NCBI RefSeq assembly: GCF_012972675.1
Contig: NZ_JABCRE010000003.1
Coordinates: 930,001-994,000, forward strand
DNA length: 64,000 nucleotides
Reading direction: 5' to 3'
From: Pontixanthobacter rizhaonensis
GTDB taxonomy: Bacteria; Pseudomonadota; Alphaproteobacteria; Sphingomonadales; Sphingomonadaceae
Part shown: piece by piece, positions 7,757 through 15,537 of the stretch
Numbering within the stretch: the stretch's first letter is position 1
Layout: every line of letters starts with the position of its first letter
Made by a program: the position numbers and the translations under genes
Notes under the pieces: generated by a model
What the model was told of the DNA's origin: nothing
Database searches by the model: none
Seen by the model: the letters and a program-made list of their open reading frames with translations, nothing else

Positions 7757-8911
7757 TTAGAGCTCGATCTTCAGCAGTTTGATCGCGGCACTATCCAACA
7801 CGCCGCCGCCGACACGCTTGGTCGCATAGAAGTGGACAAACGGTTTGTTGGTGAACGGGTCGCGCAAGATTTGTGTCGCGCTGCGTTCCGCGATCAGATA
7901 GCCGTTCCGGAAATTGCCAAAGGCGATCGGGTAGGTGCCAGTTGCAATATCGGGCATATCTTCTGCCTCCACCACCGGATAACCGAGCAAGCGGTCGGGC
8001 TGCCCTTCCACCATTCCAGGTTGCCACAAGAATGCGCCATCAGCGGTTTTCAGCTTGCGAACCTCTGCCAGTGTGGCGGAATTCATCACAAAGCTGGCGC
8101 CTTGGCGGTGCCCCGATTTGAGCGTGTGAACCAGATCAATCAGCCGCGATTCCGGTTCGCTGCCAAAGCCTGCACTGTCGCCTGATCCGATATATTGCAG
8201 CGCGCCGAATGCACGAACATCATCTTCTGCAGTTGCTACCGCGCCAGACAGAAAGCCAGCAGGTTGGTCCGAACCCGACCCGTTGATAAATGCGGTTCCT
8301 TCAGCGCGGGCGAATTCCATTGCGATCTCGCTGGCGAGCCAGCTTTCCAGATCGAAACCGGCATCGTCCAGCATTGCCTGACTGGCCGCTGGATTGGCGT
8401 AGAGTTCGCCAGTGGGCGGGGTGATCTCTGCAAATTGGGGCGTGTCGGTTTCAGGGCGCGCAGCAGCTTCGCTAACCCAGCCGCTGGCGGTACCGCCGGT
8501 GGACACTAGCTTGCGATATCCCGCCGAGCCTGTTTGTACGACTTGCGCAATGGCACGGATCGGGCTGATTTCTGTCAGTTCGCGGGCGATAACGGCATCA
8601 ATCTGGCGGGGCACCGCATAGCCGCCATCAGAGGGCGTCTGGCCAGAAATCGATTTGAGTTCGGTTTCACGGCCGTGACGCAAATAGCCGTCGATGAAGC
8701 CCTTCACCTCTGCGGCGCCGGAATCGGTGCCCAAAGCAGGCCGGGCAGCTGCCTTGGATACTTTATCGAGCCGGGCTTTTACCTCGTCAACATCCGAGCG
8801 AAGGGCTGCAACATCGCTTTCCGTTTTGTCTTGCCGCGCAACAATGTCGAAGCTGGATTCGAGTTGATCATCGGCGGTCGGGTTCGGGGTTTTGGATACA
8901 ATTGTATTCAT
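7757..8911 (-). CDS. Major capsid protein, HK97 fold (GTA gp5)
   Basis: A 384-residue HK97-type capsid precursor. Residues 1 to about 75 form a coiled-coil scaffold-like delta domain (DIVARQDKTESDVAALRSDV, KARLDKVSKAA) that the upstream protease should remove. The mature part contains ISGQTPSDGGYAVPRQI and ITPPTGELYANPAASQAML, typical of GTA and phage capsids, and the C-terminal FVHFYATKRVGGGVLD. The ATG at 8911 is preferred over a TTG one codon upstream. Size and place match R. capsulatus orfg5. Confidence 0.93.
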   Translation of the reverse strand: MNTIVSKTPNPTADDQLESSFDIVARQDKTESDVAALRSDVDEVKARLDKVSKAAARPALGTDSGAAEVKGFIDGYLRHGRETELKSISGQTPSDGGYAVPRQIDAVIARELTEISPIRAIAQVVQTGSAGYRKLVSTGGTASGWVSEAAARPETDTPQFAEITPPTGELYANPAASQAMLDDAGFDLESWLASEIAMEFARAEGTAFINGSGSDQPAGFLSGAVATAEDDVRAFGALQYIGSGDSAGFGSEPESRLIDLVHTLKSGHRQGASFVMNSATLAEVRKLKTADGAFLWQPGMVEGQPDRLLGYPVVEAEDMPDIATGTYPIAFGNFRNGYLIAERSATQILRDPFTNKPFVHFYATKRVGGGVLDSAAIKLLKIEL

Positions 8912-8971
8912 CAAGGAAGTACCTTTTCAGTGGGGGTAGGGTGGGGGAGAGTGCACTTGGTGCGCGAGAAA

Positions 8972-9361
8972 CTAAGCGATCAGATGAACGCGTGCGCCGT
9001 ATTGAAGGGGGTGTGTGACGAGGCTGACTTCGAACAAATCCACCTGTTTCAATAAGCGGTTGCCCGACAGTGTTTGATAGTGCCGGGCGCGATAGCCGAA
9101 GGACAAGCCGCTGATTTGCCGTGCCGCCAGCATTGTCGCGGCACGCCCTTGCGGATTGTCGATCTGGGCGATGACCCGCAATCCGGTGTCATCTTCTGCA
9201 ATCGCGGTGACATCTCCGATTGGTTGGTCAGGCCGGTGCTGCCAAAATAATGGCAGCGGCGTTGTACGTTCAGCGAGTGTAGCAGCGAAGGCACCCGGGG
9301 CGATCGTGTCACCTGCCGCATCAGCAACGCCGAACAGGGCGGCATAGCCCGCGAATTTCAA
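8972..9361 (-). CDS. Prohead protease, HK97 family (GTA gp4)
   Basis: A 129-residue prohead protease. MKFAGYAALFGVADAAGD is the standard N-terminus, and FWQHRPDQPIGDV contains the His of the catalytic His-Ser pair; ISGLSFGYRAR carries the conserved serine. It cleaves the capsid delta domain during head maturation. The start is TTG (TTGA overlap with the upstream stop) with no better codon close by. The gene lies directly before the capsid gene as in all GTA clusters of this type. Confidence 0.89.
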   Translation of the reverse strand: MKFAGYAALFGVADAAGDTIAPGAFAATLAERTTPLPLFWQHRPDQPIGDVTAIAEDDTGLRVIAQIDNPQGRAATMLAARQISGLSFGYRARHYQTLSGNRLLKQVDLFEVSLVTHPLQYGARVHLIA

Positions 9362-9666
9362 CGTAAGATCTCCGGCAGCCCAAGTCGGACTGCAATACCG
9401 ATCAGCAATAAAGCCAAAATGCCTCGGACGATCCAGGCGATTGCTGCCTTGGACGCGCTGGCTTTGGCGTCACGCCACGCTTGCAGCAATTCGCGCAGCT
9501 CATCGATATCATCCTGGGCATTCTCGTCGGATAGGCCGAGCCGTTGCATGGCCCGTTCTGCGCCCAGTTCGGTCGCCTCTTCTATGACTGCACGAAGCGT
9601 AACCAATTCCCCGCCTTCTGCGGCAGCTTGGGAGACTAGGCCGGCCAGCATATCTTGGCGGTTCAT
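9358..9666 (-). CDS. Small membrane protein between portal and protease (gp3.5 position)
   Basis: A 102-residue protein whose ATG at 9666 overlaps the portal stop (ATGA). The N-terminal ~70 residues are acidic and helical (LAGLVSQAAAEGGEL, DDIDELRELLQAWRDAKASA), and the C-terminus has one strong membrane segment (IAWIVRGILALLLIGIAVRLG). It fills the slot of the short gp3.5 gene of the Rhodobacter cluster and resembles a small conserved family of sphingomonad GTA loci (I recall DUF6127, not certain). The function is unknown; a membrane anchor for head assembly is one inference. Confidence 0.75.
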   Translation of the reverse strand: MNRQDMLAGLVSQAAAEGGELVTLRAVIEEATELGAERAMQRLGLSDENAQDDIDELRELLQAWRDAKASASKAAIAWIVRGILALLLIGIAVRLGLPEILR

Positions 9667-10832
9667 TGTGAAACTCCTTCCAATATTGACCCGGCAGGCA
9701 GCCCAAGCATGGCCCGTTTCTCTTCGGTACTCAGGAAGTCCGCGCCGGACACTTGCGACCATAGGCGTTCGCGATCTTCCGAGAGGGCAGCCACCTGATC
9801 CAAGTCGACCGCCAGCGTGGCACCATCAAACCAAGGCATAAGGCCCTGCTGCAGCCCGGCCAAAATCTTGCGTGACAGAGGTAGTAAGGTCAGGCGCCAC
9901 AATGCCCGATTGGCTTCTTTATAATTGGCATAAGTGTTGTCTCCCGGCAGACCCAGGAGCATGGGCGGAACACCCAGTGCCAGCGCAATATCACGCGCCG
10001 CCGCGCTTTTCAGGGTGGCGAAATCCATGTCGGCGGGGCTCATCGACATGGCTTTCCAGTCCAGGCCGCCCTCCAGTAAAAGCGGGCGGCCAGCATTGTT
10101 TTGGCCTGAATACGCCGTCCTGAGCTCTGCCTTCAGCCGGTCAAATTGCTCCGTAGTCAGACCGCTGCCTTCGCCTGCATCATAGACAAGCGCGCCAGAC
10201 GGCCGTGCCGCATTTTCCAACAAAGCCCGGTTCCAATCACTGGCGGCATTGTGGATGGCAACGGCTTGCTCTGCCGAGGCCAAGCTGCCCGCCCCGTAAT
10301 GATCATCGGTGGGGTGCAGGCTCTTAATATGGATCAGATTGGGCCAGCCATTCTCATCCTCTAGCGGGATAGTCAGCGTCCGGCCCGACAAGCGATATGA
10401 GTAGGCAGTTGGCCAACCATCATCACCTGCCACAACTGAAACCCGTTCCGGCCGAAGGGCAAACAGTTCCACTGGCTGGCCTGCTGCGTCTTTCATAATC
10501 TGGATGTAGCCATTGCCGTGAAGCAGCAAGTGCAAGGCCAGCGTTTCGAGCAAAGACTGGCCGGCGCTGGAATGGCTCACCAGATCATGCAGTTTGGGAT
10601 CACTGGTTGATACAGGCGCGCTCCCGACCCCCTCGGCGACGATTCTGGCGGCCCTTTGTGCAACAGGGTTCTCTATAAAACTGCGCTGAACCGCATTGCC
10701 GTAATCAAAAGGAGCGCGCGCGCTGCCGCCATCAAATGCGGTTGCCCATGGCGAGATAAAGCCACGCGCAAGAGGCACGCGGTTGTCGCCCCCGCCTTTG
10801 AAGGCAGAAGCGATATTAGATAGGAGGGACAT
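9663..10832 (-). CDS. Portal protein, HK97/SPP1 type (GTA gp3)
   Basis: A 389-residue phage portal protein. The ATG at 10832 (MSLLSNIASAFKGG) is chosen because GAGAGGA lies a few bases upstream. Characteristic parts are AVQRSFIENPVAQRAARIVAEG near 45-65, LHLLLHGNGYIQ near 120, the proline-rich LGVPPMLLGLPGDNTYANY near 280, and the C-terminal EEKRAMLGLPA. Portals form the dodecameric ring through which DNA is packaged. The terminase genes lie upstream but are separated by an unusually long 473-bp gap. Confidence 0.93.
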   Translation of the reverse strand: MSLLSNIASAFKGGGDNRVPLARGFISPWATAFDGGSARAPFDYGNAVQRSFIENPVAQRAARIVAEGVGSAPVSTSDPKLHDLVSHSSAGQSLLETLALHLLLHGNGYIQIMKDAAGQPVELFALRPERVSVVAGDDGWPTAYSYRLSGRTLTIPLEDENGWPNLIHIKSLHPTDDHYGAGSLASAEQAVAIHNAASDWNRALLENAARPSGALVYDAGEGSGLTTEQFDRLKAELRTAYSGQNNAGRPLLLEGGLDWKAMSMSPADMDFATLKSAAARDIALALGVPPMLLGLPGDNTYANYKEANRALWRLTLLPLSRKILAGLQQGLMPWFDGATLAVDLDQVAALSEDRERLWSQVSGADFLSTEEKRAMLGLPAGSILEGVSQ

Positions 10833-10958
10833 AGAATTCCTCTCAGATTTCAATGAAAGAGTCGGTTTCAGACTGCCTTTGGAGCGTTATCCCCAAGAAC
10901 AGAACAAATCAGGCCCAACGGTCTTGCGTAGAGGCTCATTTTAGCAAAAGGTACGAAT

Positions 10959-10983
10959 CGGTAGTCGTCCTACCGTCTTTTTT
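10959..10983 (+). terminator. Hairpin plus T-run, plus strand, antisense to the GTA genes
   Basis: The stem CGGTAG/CTACCG closes a TCGTC loop (10959-10975) and is followed by a TCTTTTTT tract, the form of a rho-independent terminator read on the plus strand. All genes around it are on the minus strand, so it would stop antisense transcription or end an unannotated plus-strand transcript. Confidence 0.55.
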
Positions 10984-11074
10984 CCGGAACCGTGCGTCTC
11001 TGATAGCCGGCGGAGGCAATTGGGCCATCCGGAGAGCGGGCTGAAACCCGTCAAAAGAAAGGCGGTAGCTTATG

Positions 11075-11096
11075 AAGCACGTACATGTACGTGCTT
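11075..11096. repeat. Perfect 22-bp palindrome
   Basis: AAGCACGTACA followed by its exact reverse complement, with no spacer. It could be a protein-binding site (dimeric regulator or terminase) or a cruciform/RNA hairpin. No second copy was seen in the window. Confidence 0.8.
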
Positions 11097-11116
11097 ATAG
11101 GCGCTGGCGGTTCGGC

Positions 11117-11145
11117 CGGGAGGAGCGTGTCTGCGCTCACTCCCG
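11117..11145. repeat. Long hairpin, 11-bp stem with one bulge
   Basis: CGGGAG-GAGCG pairs with CGCTC-A-CTCCCG around a TGTCTG loop. No T-run follows on either strand, so it is not a typical intrinsic terminator. Confidence 0.7.
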
Positions 11146-11190
11146 TCGCTGGCCTAACCAGTTGTCGTTTTCATTTTAACCTAGACTGAG

Positions 11191-11207
11191 CGGTAGGGCG
11201 ACTACCA
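11191..11207. repeat. Second GGTAG/CTACC hairpin, inverted partner of 10959-10975
   Basis: Its reverse complement matches 15 of 17 positions of the hairpin at 10959-10975. The pair therefore brackets about 250 bp as imperfect terminal inverted repeats. Confidence 0.6.
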
Positions 11208-11305
11208 CTCACCCAGTTGGTTTTATCCAACTTGGACTTATGCAATTTGCATAACAAAACTGAAGTTGCAAAAAATTTTGTGTGGAAAATCACTAAGCTC
11301 CTAAA

Positions 11306-12676
11306 TTAAAGCGATTTAATTCTTGGCCTCGCGCTCTGCCCGAGCATAAGCTCGTGCAATGCCCAAACCAGTGCATCGGCGCGGTCGGGGCTGCGGCCAG
11401 GCCCTTCATATTTGCCGCCCGCCATCAGGCCGCATAATTGATCTTCCAATTGCGGAAACATCGCCGCGTGATGGACGCGGCCCGCTTCGTATAAAGCCGC
11501 GATTGGCTCTGCGCGGGTGACTTTGCCCCGGCTGGCATGGACAAGCCTAACCGGAAGCGAAATCTCCGCTGCACGCAATACACTGCCGACCATCGCACCG
11601 CCCTGATTGGCTTCCGCGATGACCCGATCAGCGGACCAAGTCTTGGCTGCTTCAGCCACTGCGCGGGCCCATTGTTCCGGAGAGGATTTGCCGACCGAAC
11701 AATCTGCCAGGACAGCAGCTGTCCCATCCTCTAACTGCGCGGCGACGATAATTCCGCATTCATCGCCCGTGGCGCTGACAGGTGGATCGACGCCGACAAC
11801 GATACGGACTGGTTTCTCTGCAGGGCGGCGCGCACGGCTGCTTTCCAGCAGGGTTCTGGACCATAAAGCACCTTCTGCGTCTTTTAATATCGTGCCCTCT
11901 AACTCTTGGCGCCCGAGCGAAGTGCCCGAATATGTCTGCTGCATTGCGGCCACGAACCGGACGGGCAAATTGGCTGCGTTGTCATATGTCGTTCCGCGCG
12001 TCAGGATGGTTTCACGGTCGTCAACTTGGCCGAGCAGGATTCGCATCAGAGCGACGGCGCGCGGTGTGGTTGTGGCCAAGGTCTGCGGCAGTTTACCGAT
12101 CCTCAACCCCATCATCAGATTATCCCATGCGTTGATACTGCGCCCATTCGCGCTGTCCCATTTGGCAATCTCATCACACCATGCGTGGCTGTGCTGGGGT
12201 CCGCGCAAGCTGTCGGGCTCTGCTGCCGAATAGAGCATCGCTTGTGCGCCATTGGGCCAGCTTAGGCGCCGCAAAGAAGATTCATATTTGGGCCGGTAAG
12301 CAGGCGGCGAGATCGCCAAAATTCCGCTTTCCCCCTCGACCATCACCGCCCTTACTTCGGCGAGCGATGCGCCGACCAAAGCAATGCGTGCCTCCGGCTG
12401 ATGCACGGCAATATGCCGTACCCATTCAGCACCCGCCCGCGTTTTGCCAAAACCCCGGCCAGCGCAGATCAGCCAGATCCGCCAGCGGGCGGCAGGTGCC
12501 AATTGTTCTGGCCTCGCCCATATGTCCCAGAGAAACTGCAATTGTGCGCGTTCTGGTTCGTTTAGTTCAGTGTAAAGGCGCCGTCGTCCCTCGTCACCCA
12601 GCTCCCTGAACCAAGCCGCTATGCCGTCAGTCAATCTTACTGCCTTGAGTAAGCACGGATGCGTTTTTTCGCCCAT
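11306..12676 (-). CDS. Terminase large subunit (GTA gp2)
   Basis: About 456 residues. The ATPase Walker A-like loop is LICAGRGFGKTRAG, followed by the Walker B-like segment SHAWCDEIAKWD, and the C-terminal RNase H-like nuclease starts at VVGVDPPVSATGDECG with acidic residues near VIAEANQGG and RSPDRADALVWAL. It packages DNA by headful filling in GTAs. The ATG at 12676 overlaps the small-subunit gene by 50 bp; a TTG close to the small-subunit stop (near 12634) is an alternative start. The N-terminus is therefore uncertain. Confidence 0.92.
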   Translation of the reverse strand: MGEKTHPCLLKAVRLTDGIAAWFRELGDEGRRRLYTELNEPERAQLQFLWDIWARPEQLAPAARWRIWLICAGRGFGKTRAGAEWVRHIAVHQPEARIALVGASLAEVRAVMVEGESGILAISPPAYRPKYESSLRRLSWPNGAQAMLYSAAEPDSLRGPQHSHAWCDEIAKWDSANGRSINAWDNLMMGLRIGKLPQTLATTTPRAVALMRILLGQVDDRETILTRGTTYDNAANLPVRFVAAMQQTYSGTSLGRQELEGTILKDAEGALWSRTLLESSRARRPAEKPVRIVVGVDPPVSATGDECGIIVAAQLEDGTAAVLADCSVGKSSPEQWARAVAEAAKTWSADRVIAEANQGGAMVGSVLRAAEISLPVRLVHASRGKVTRAEPIAALYEAGRVHHAAMFPQLEDQLCGLMAGGKYEGPGRSPDRADALVWALHELMLGQSARPRIKSL

Positions 12677-13136
12677 CCCCGCCTGCTTCTTCACGGCGAC
12701 GCATGGCGGCGATTTTGGCATTGATAGAAGCGAGGACATCGGCTTCGCTGCCCGCTCCTTCCTGTGCCATTGCACGGGCGATCGTATCTTTATGCATCGC
12801 TAACAGGCGCAGTGCGTTGGCAATGTCGAATTTCGGATCATCCTTCGCTGTTCCGTTGCGCAAACGGTGCAGGGTTTCCATTTCCAGATGAGCGTACCCT
12901 TCCATCAGCGCAATGCGCCAAGCGCTGGCGAAATCAGGTTCTTCCCGGCGCACCTTGTAAGCTCGGCTGGGGTTTACGTTGGCCCGGCGTGCAGCCTCCG
13001 ATACATTTGAGGTTTCCGCCAGTGAATCGAGAAATAATGTGCGCCAGTGGCGTGTGAGGTTAGGTTTTTCTCCGGCTTTGAAGGCTGGATTGATTTTCGT
13101 AGGTTTAGCGCGCCGTTTGCCGCTGCTGCTGGTCAT
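12627..13136 (-). CDS. GTA small terminase-like protein (gp1)
   Basis: A 169-residue basic protein starting at ATG 13136, with GGAG upstream. After a Lys/Arg-rich N-terminus, HWRTLFLDSLAETSNVSEAARRANV and SRAYKVRREEPDFASAW form a helix-turn-helix of the terminase small-subunit type, followed by helical oligomerisation segments (MEGYAHLEMETLHRLRNG). It is the first gene of the cluster, as orfg1 is in R. capsulatus. GTA small terminases are thought to have lost specific recognition of packaging sites, which fits random packaging of host DNA. Confidence 0.85.
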   Translation of the reverse strand: MTSSSGKRRAKPTKINPAFKAGEKPNLTRHWRTLFLDSLAETSNVSEAARRANVNPSRAYKVRREEPDFASAWRIALMEGYAHLEMETLHRLRNGTAKDDPKFDIANALRLLAMHKDTIARAMAQEGAGSEADVLASINAKIAAMRRREEAGGDGRKNASVLTQGSKID

Positions 13137-13173
13137 AATATCGGGACACTCCGCCAAATGACATTCTGAACGC

Positions 13174-13215
13174 AAACGGGCAGCCCCTCAAAGCTGTGAG
13201 AGAGCTGCCCGTTTT
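13174..13215. promoter_or_regulatory. Leader hairpin before the GTA cluster
   Basis: AAACGGGCAGC (13174-13184) pairs perfectly with GCTGCCCGTTT (13204-13214), giving an 11-bp stem with a 19-nt loop between the promoter and the start of gp1. On the plus strand it is followed by TTTTC and could act as a terminator; on the minus (GTA) strand no U-run follows. An attenuator-like or mRNA-stability role is inferred. Confidence 0.6.
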
Positions 13216-13243
13216 CTGATTCGGTCTATCGCGATGTTCTGGT

Positions 13244-13272
13244 TCTCTAACCAAAGAGCGTGACAATGTCAA
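13244..13272 (-). promoter_or_regulatory. Candidate sigma-70-type promoter of the GTA cluster
   Basis: On the minus strand TTGACA (13272-13267) is separated by 17 bp from TAGAGA (13249-13244), a consensus -35 with a weaker -10. TGGTT and AACCA arms flank and cover the -10 region and could be an operator. The predicted transcript starts about 100 bases before the small terminase gene. Confidence 0.5.
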
Positions 13273-13369
13273 TGAAAAAGTACCAAATAGGTTATTATTA
13301 TCCTATTGCCTCTCAACTGCCGCTGGCCTAGTTGCCGCGTTCTCACGGCGGTGTGTAAGGTAAAGCCCA

Positions 13370-14017
13370 ATGAATTTGCTACGCGGTTTGTATGATTGGA
13401 CGATGGACAAGGCGGCGCACCCGCAAGCGGTGTGGTGGCTGGCGTTCTTCTGCTTTATCGAATCCAGCTTCTTTCCGATTCCGCCGCATCCATTGCTAGG
13501 GCTGATGTGCCTGGCTGAACCGAAGAAGGCCCTGCGCTTTGCAGCTATCGCCACAGCGTCTTCGGTGGCGGGGGCCCTGCTTGGCTATGCGATTGGTTGG
13601 GGGCTGTATGATACGATCGGCGGATGGCTGATCGGCGTGTTGGGTCTGAGCGAGAGCTTCCCTGTCGCGGCCTGCACTCTCCGCGAATACGGGGCAGAGG
13701 CTGTGATCTTGGCCGCTTCAACGCCTGTCCCCTTCAAATTGTTGACGATCACCGCCGGCTTCATCGAGATGGACTTGGCCACCTTTATCTTCGCCAGCAT
13801 CGTCGGCCGCTCCATCATCTTTATGACGGTCGGCATTTTGTTTCAGCTGTTCGGTGCGCCGATCAAGCGGATTATCGACGAATATCTCGGACTGGTCACC
13901 GCCGCCTTTGTAATATTGGTCGTGGGCGGTTTCTTGGCGCTCGCCTTTCTCAGCGGCGGTACGGAAGAAACCGTTGATCAATGCGAATTGGAAGCCAGCC
14001 AGCTTCAGACCGTCTAA
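13370..14017 (+). CDS. DedA/YqaA-like VTT-domain membrane protein
   Basis: A 215-residue inner-membrane protein of the YqaA branch of the DedA (VTT) superfamily. FFCFIESSFFPIPPHPLLG is the conserved re-entrant motif with its acidic and proline residues, ATASSVAGALLGYAIG follows, and ASTPVPFKLLTITAG is the second conserved re-entrant region. About four or five hydrophobic segments can be seen. DedA proteins are linked to lipid-carrier flipping and membrane homeostasis; the substrate here is unknown. The gene is divergent from the GTA cluster and convergent with spt. Confidence 0.88.
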   Translation: MNLLRGLYDWTMDKAAHPQAVWWLAFFCFIESSFFPIPPHPLLGLMCLAEPKKALRFAAIATASSVAGALLGYAIGWGLYDTIGGWLIGVLGLSESFPVAACTLREYGAEAVILAASTPVPFKLLTITAGFIEMDLATFIFASIVGRSIIFMTVGILFQLFGAPIKRIIDEYLGLVTAAFVILVVGGFLALAFLSGGTEETVDQCELEASQLQTV

Positions 14018-14027
14018 TCGGGAATTG

Positions 14028-14054
14028 CGGTGCCTCGCCGTAGCGAGGCCACCG
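14028..14054. terminator. Hairpin between convergent genes
   Basis: GCCTCGC (14032-14038), a CGTA loop and GCGAGGC (14043-14049), with CGGT/ACCG extending the stem across a bulged C. It fills the 39-bp gap between two convergent genes and may serve both, although neither side has a T-run. Confidence 0.5.
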
Positions 14055-14056
14055 GA

Positions 14057-15295
14057 TCAAATGATGCCGGTGGCTTTCCCGGCACGCTCAAACATTCCCA
14101 AAACTGTTTGCACTTCTTCCTCTGTGTGTTCCGCACAGAGCGAGCACCGCAGAAGTGTCATGTTGGCAGGCGTCGCTGGCGGCCGCGCCAAGTTGACATA
14201 CAACCCTTCTTTCAGGAGCGCCTCCCACATCATCGCACCTTTCTGCAGGTCAGGCATGATAACCGCGATGATGGCACTTTCAGGTGTGTCTGTACCCAGC
14301 TGGAAGCCCAAAGATTTTAGCCCCGCGTGAAGGTTCTTTGAATTTTCCCAAAGATGCGCGCGCTTGTTTGAACCGTGCATCAGCTTGCGGATCGATGTGG
14401 CGGCAGTCGCCACCACGCTTGGCGGCAATGACGCGGTAAACACGTATGGCCGGCATACATACCGCATCACGTCAAACTTCGGATGGTTGGACACGCAGAA
14501 GCCGCCCACTGTCCCGACGCTCTTAGAGAAAGTCCCGATGATGAAATCGCAATCATCGATAATCCCCGCTGCTTCACAAACGCCGCGGCCATTCTCGCCG
14601 ATAAAGCCCATGGAATGCGCTTCATCTACCAGCACCATCGCGCCATTTTCTTTCGCGATCCGTACCATTTCCTTGAGCGGCGCCACATCCCCCAGCATCG
14701 AGTAAACGCCTTCAAGAATTACCAGCTTTCCGGCGCCTTCCGGAACACGCTTCAGCCGTTTTTCCATCGCTTCGATATCATTGTGCTTGAAGGGTACAGC
14801 TTCTGCCTTACCCATCGCACAGCCATCCCAAATGCTGGCATGGCTATCGATATCGAGAATGATGTAATCGCCTTTTCCAGCGATCGTAGAAATGATCCCC
14901 AAATTGGCTTGATAGCCGGTTGAGAAGACCATCGCATGGTCCATGTCATAAAATTCTTTGAGTGCGTCTTCGCACTCCTTGTGGCCTTGATAGGTGCCGT
15001 TGAGAACGCGGCTGCCCGTGGTCCCGGTACCAAATTCAGTCAGCGCTTCTTTGCCCGCCTCAATCACATCCGGGTCAAAGGTCATGCCCATGTAATTATA
15101 CGTCCCGAGCAAAATAGTGTCCCGCCCGTTACAAATTGCGCGAGTGGGGGAGAGCACTTTCTCCATCACCAAATTGAAGGGATCTTCCACACCGCTTGCC
15201 AGAATGCCATCTCGCATCGCGATGAAATCATCGAACTTGCTGAACAGATCGCCTTGGTTGGCGCCGCCAGCCTCTATATCGGATTGTGCGTTCAT
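14057..15295 (-). CDS. spt: Serine palmitoyltransferase
   Basis: A 412-residue PLP enzyme of the alpha-oxoamine synthase family that condenses L-serine with a long acyl thioester to 3-ketosphinganine, the first step of sphingolipid synthesis. The PLP lysine is K258 in GTFSKSVG; H152 (SHAS) stacks on the cofactor and D224/H227 lie in VDEAH. These are seven positions below the residues known for Sphingomonas paucimobilis SPT (K265, H159, D231, H234), so the match is residue-exact. It begins 2 bp after the acyl carrier protein gene, giving a two-gene operon. Later sphingolipid genes are not in the window. The enzyme is soluble in bacteria. Confidence 0.95.
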   Translation of the reverse strand: MNAQSDIEAGGANQGDLFSKFDDFIAMRDGILASGVEDPFNLVMEKVLSPTRAICNGRDTILLGTYNYMGMTFDPDVIEAGKEALTEFGTGTTGSRVLNGTYQGHKECEDALKEFYDMDHAMVFSTGYQANLGIISTIAGKGDYIILDIDSHASIWDGCAMGKAEAVPFKHNDIEAMEKRLKRVPEGAGKLVILEGVYSMLGDVAPLKEMVRIAKENGAMVLVDEAHSMGFIGENGRGVCEAAGIIDDCDFIIGTFSKSVGTVGGFCVSNHPKFDVMRYVCRPYVFTASLPPSVVATAATSIRKLMHGSNKRAHLWENSKNLHAGLKSLGFQLGTDTPESAIIAVIMPDLQKGAMMWEALLKEGLYVNLARPPATPANMTLLRCSLCAEHTEEEVQTVLGMFERAGKATGII

Positions 15296-15297
15296 AA

Positions 15298-15537
15298 TCA
15301 GTCCTGAAGCTTCGTGACGGCATCGACCAGCAGGCCGTAGGTCTCGATCTCAGCTTGCTGGTTCATAGTGATAATAATGTCGAATTCGTCCTCGATCTCG
15401 GCCACGAAATCCATCACAGTTAAACTGTCAAATTCGAGATCATTCACGAATGTGGTAGCGTCTGTCAGCTCGACACCCTTTTTGTTGAAGGGTGCGATCA
15501 GGTCGCGAATTTTACTATCGACTTCAGCGCGATCCAT
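15298..15537 (-). CDS. Acyl carrier protein dedicated to sphingolipid synthesis
   Basis: A 79-residue carrier protein with the phosphopantetheine attachment motif EFDSLTVMD, Ser38 being the modified serine. The acidic helix II region (DFVAEIEDEFDI) is typical. It lies immediately upstream of spt with 2 bp between them, as reported in other Sphingomonas species, and probably delivers the acyl group to Spt. It differs from the housekeeping AcpP in its divergent sequence and separate locus. Confidence 0.9.
   Translation of the reverse strand: MDRAEVDSKIRDLIAPFNKKGVELTDATTFVNDLEFDSLTVMDFVAEIEDEFDIIITMNQQAEIETYGLLVDAVTKLQD

Larger units (their letters stand above)
10833..11305. other. Structured non-coding gap between terminase and portal genes
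   Basis: This 473-bp stretch interrupts an otherwise tightly packed cluster. I see no convincing coding region; a 63-codon plus-strand ORF has no recognisable features. It holds a plus-strand terminator-like hairpin (10959-10983), a 22-bp palindrome (11075-11096), an 11-bp stem (11117-11145), and a second GGTAG/CTACC hairpin (11191-11207) that is close to the reverse complement of the first. A smaller stem (GTTGG/CCAAC) lies at 11215-11231, and 11220-11300 is AT-rich. It could be a MITE-like insertion, an internal regulatory region or a structured RNA. Confidence 0.7.

Noticed and set aside
10853-11044. 63-codon plus-strand ORF in the terminase-portal gap
   Set aside because: No motif, no clear ribosome site, and it overlaps a terminator-like hairpin.
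11291-11325. TTAA-N6-TTAA near the terminase 3' end as a CtrA site
   Set aside because: The spacer is 6 rather than 7 bp and the site lies at the end of a coding region.
1-13300. Intact temperate prophage
   Set aside because: No integrase, repressor, replication, holin or attachment sites are seen, and gene order follows the R. capsulatus GTA structural cluster.
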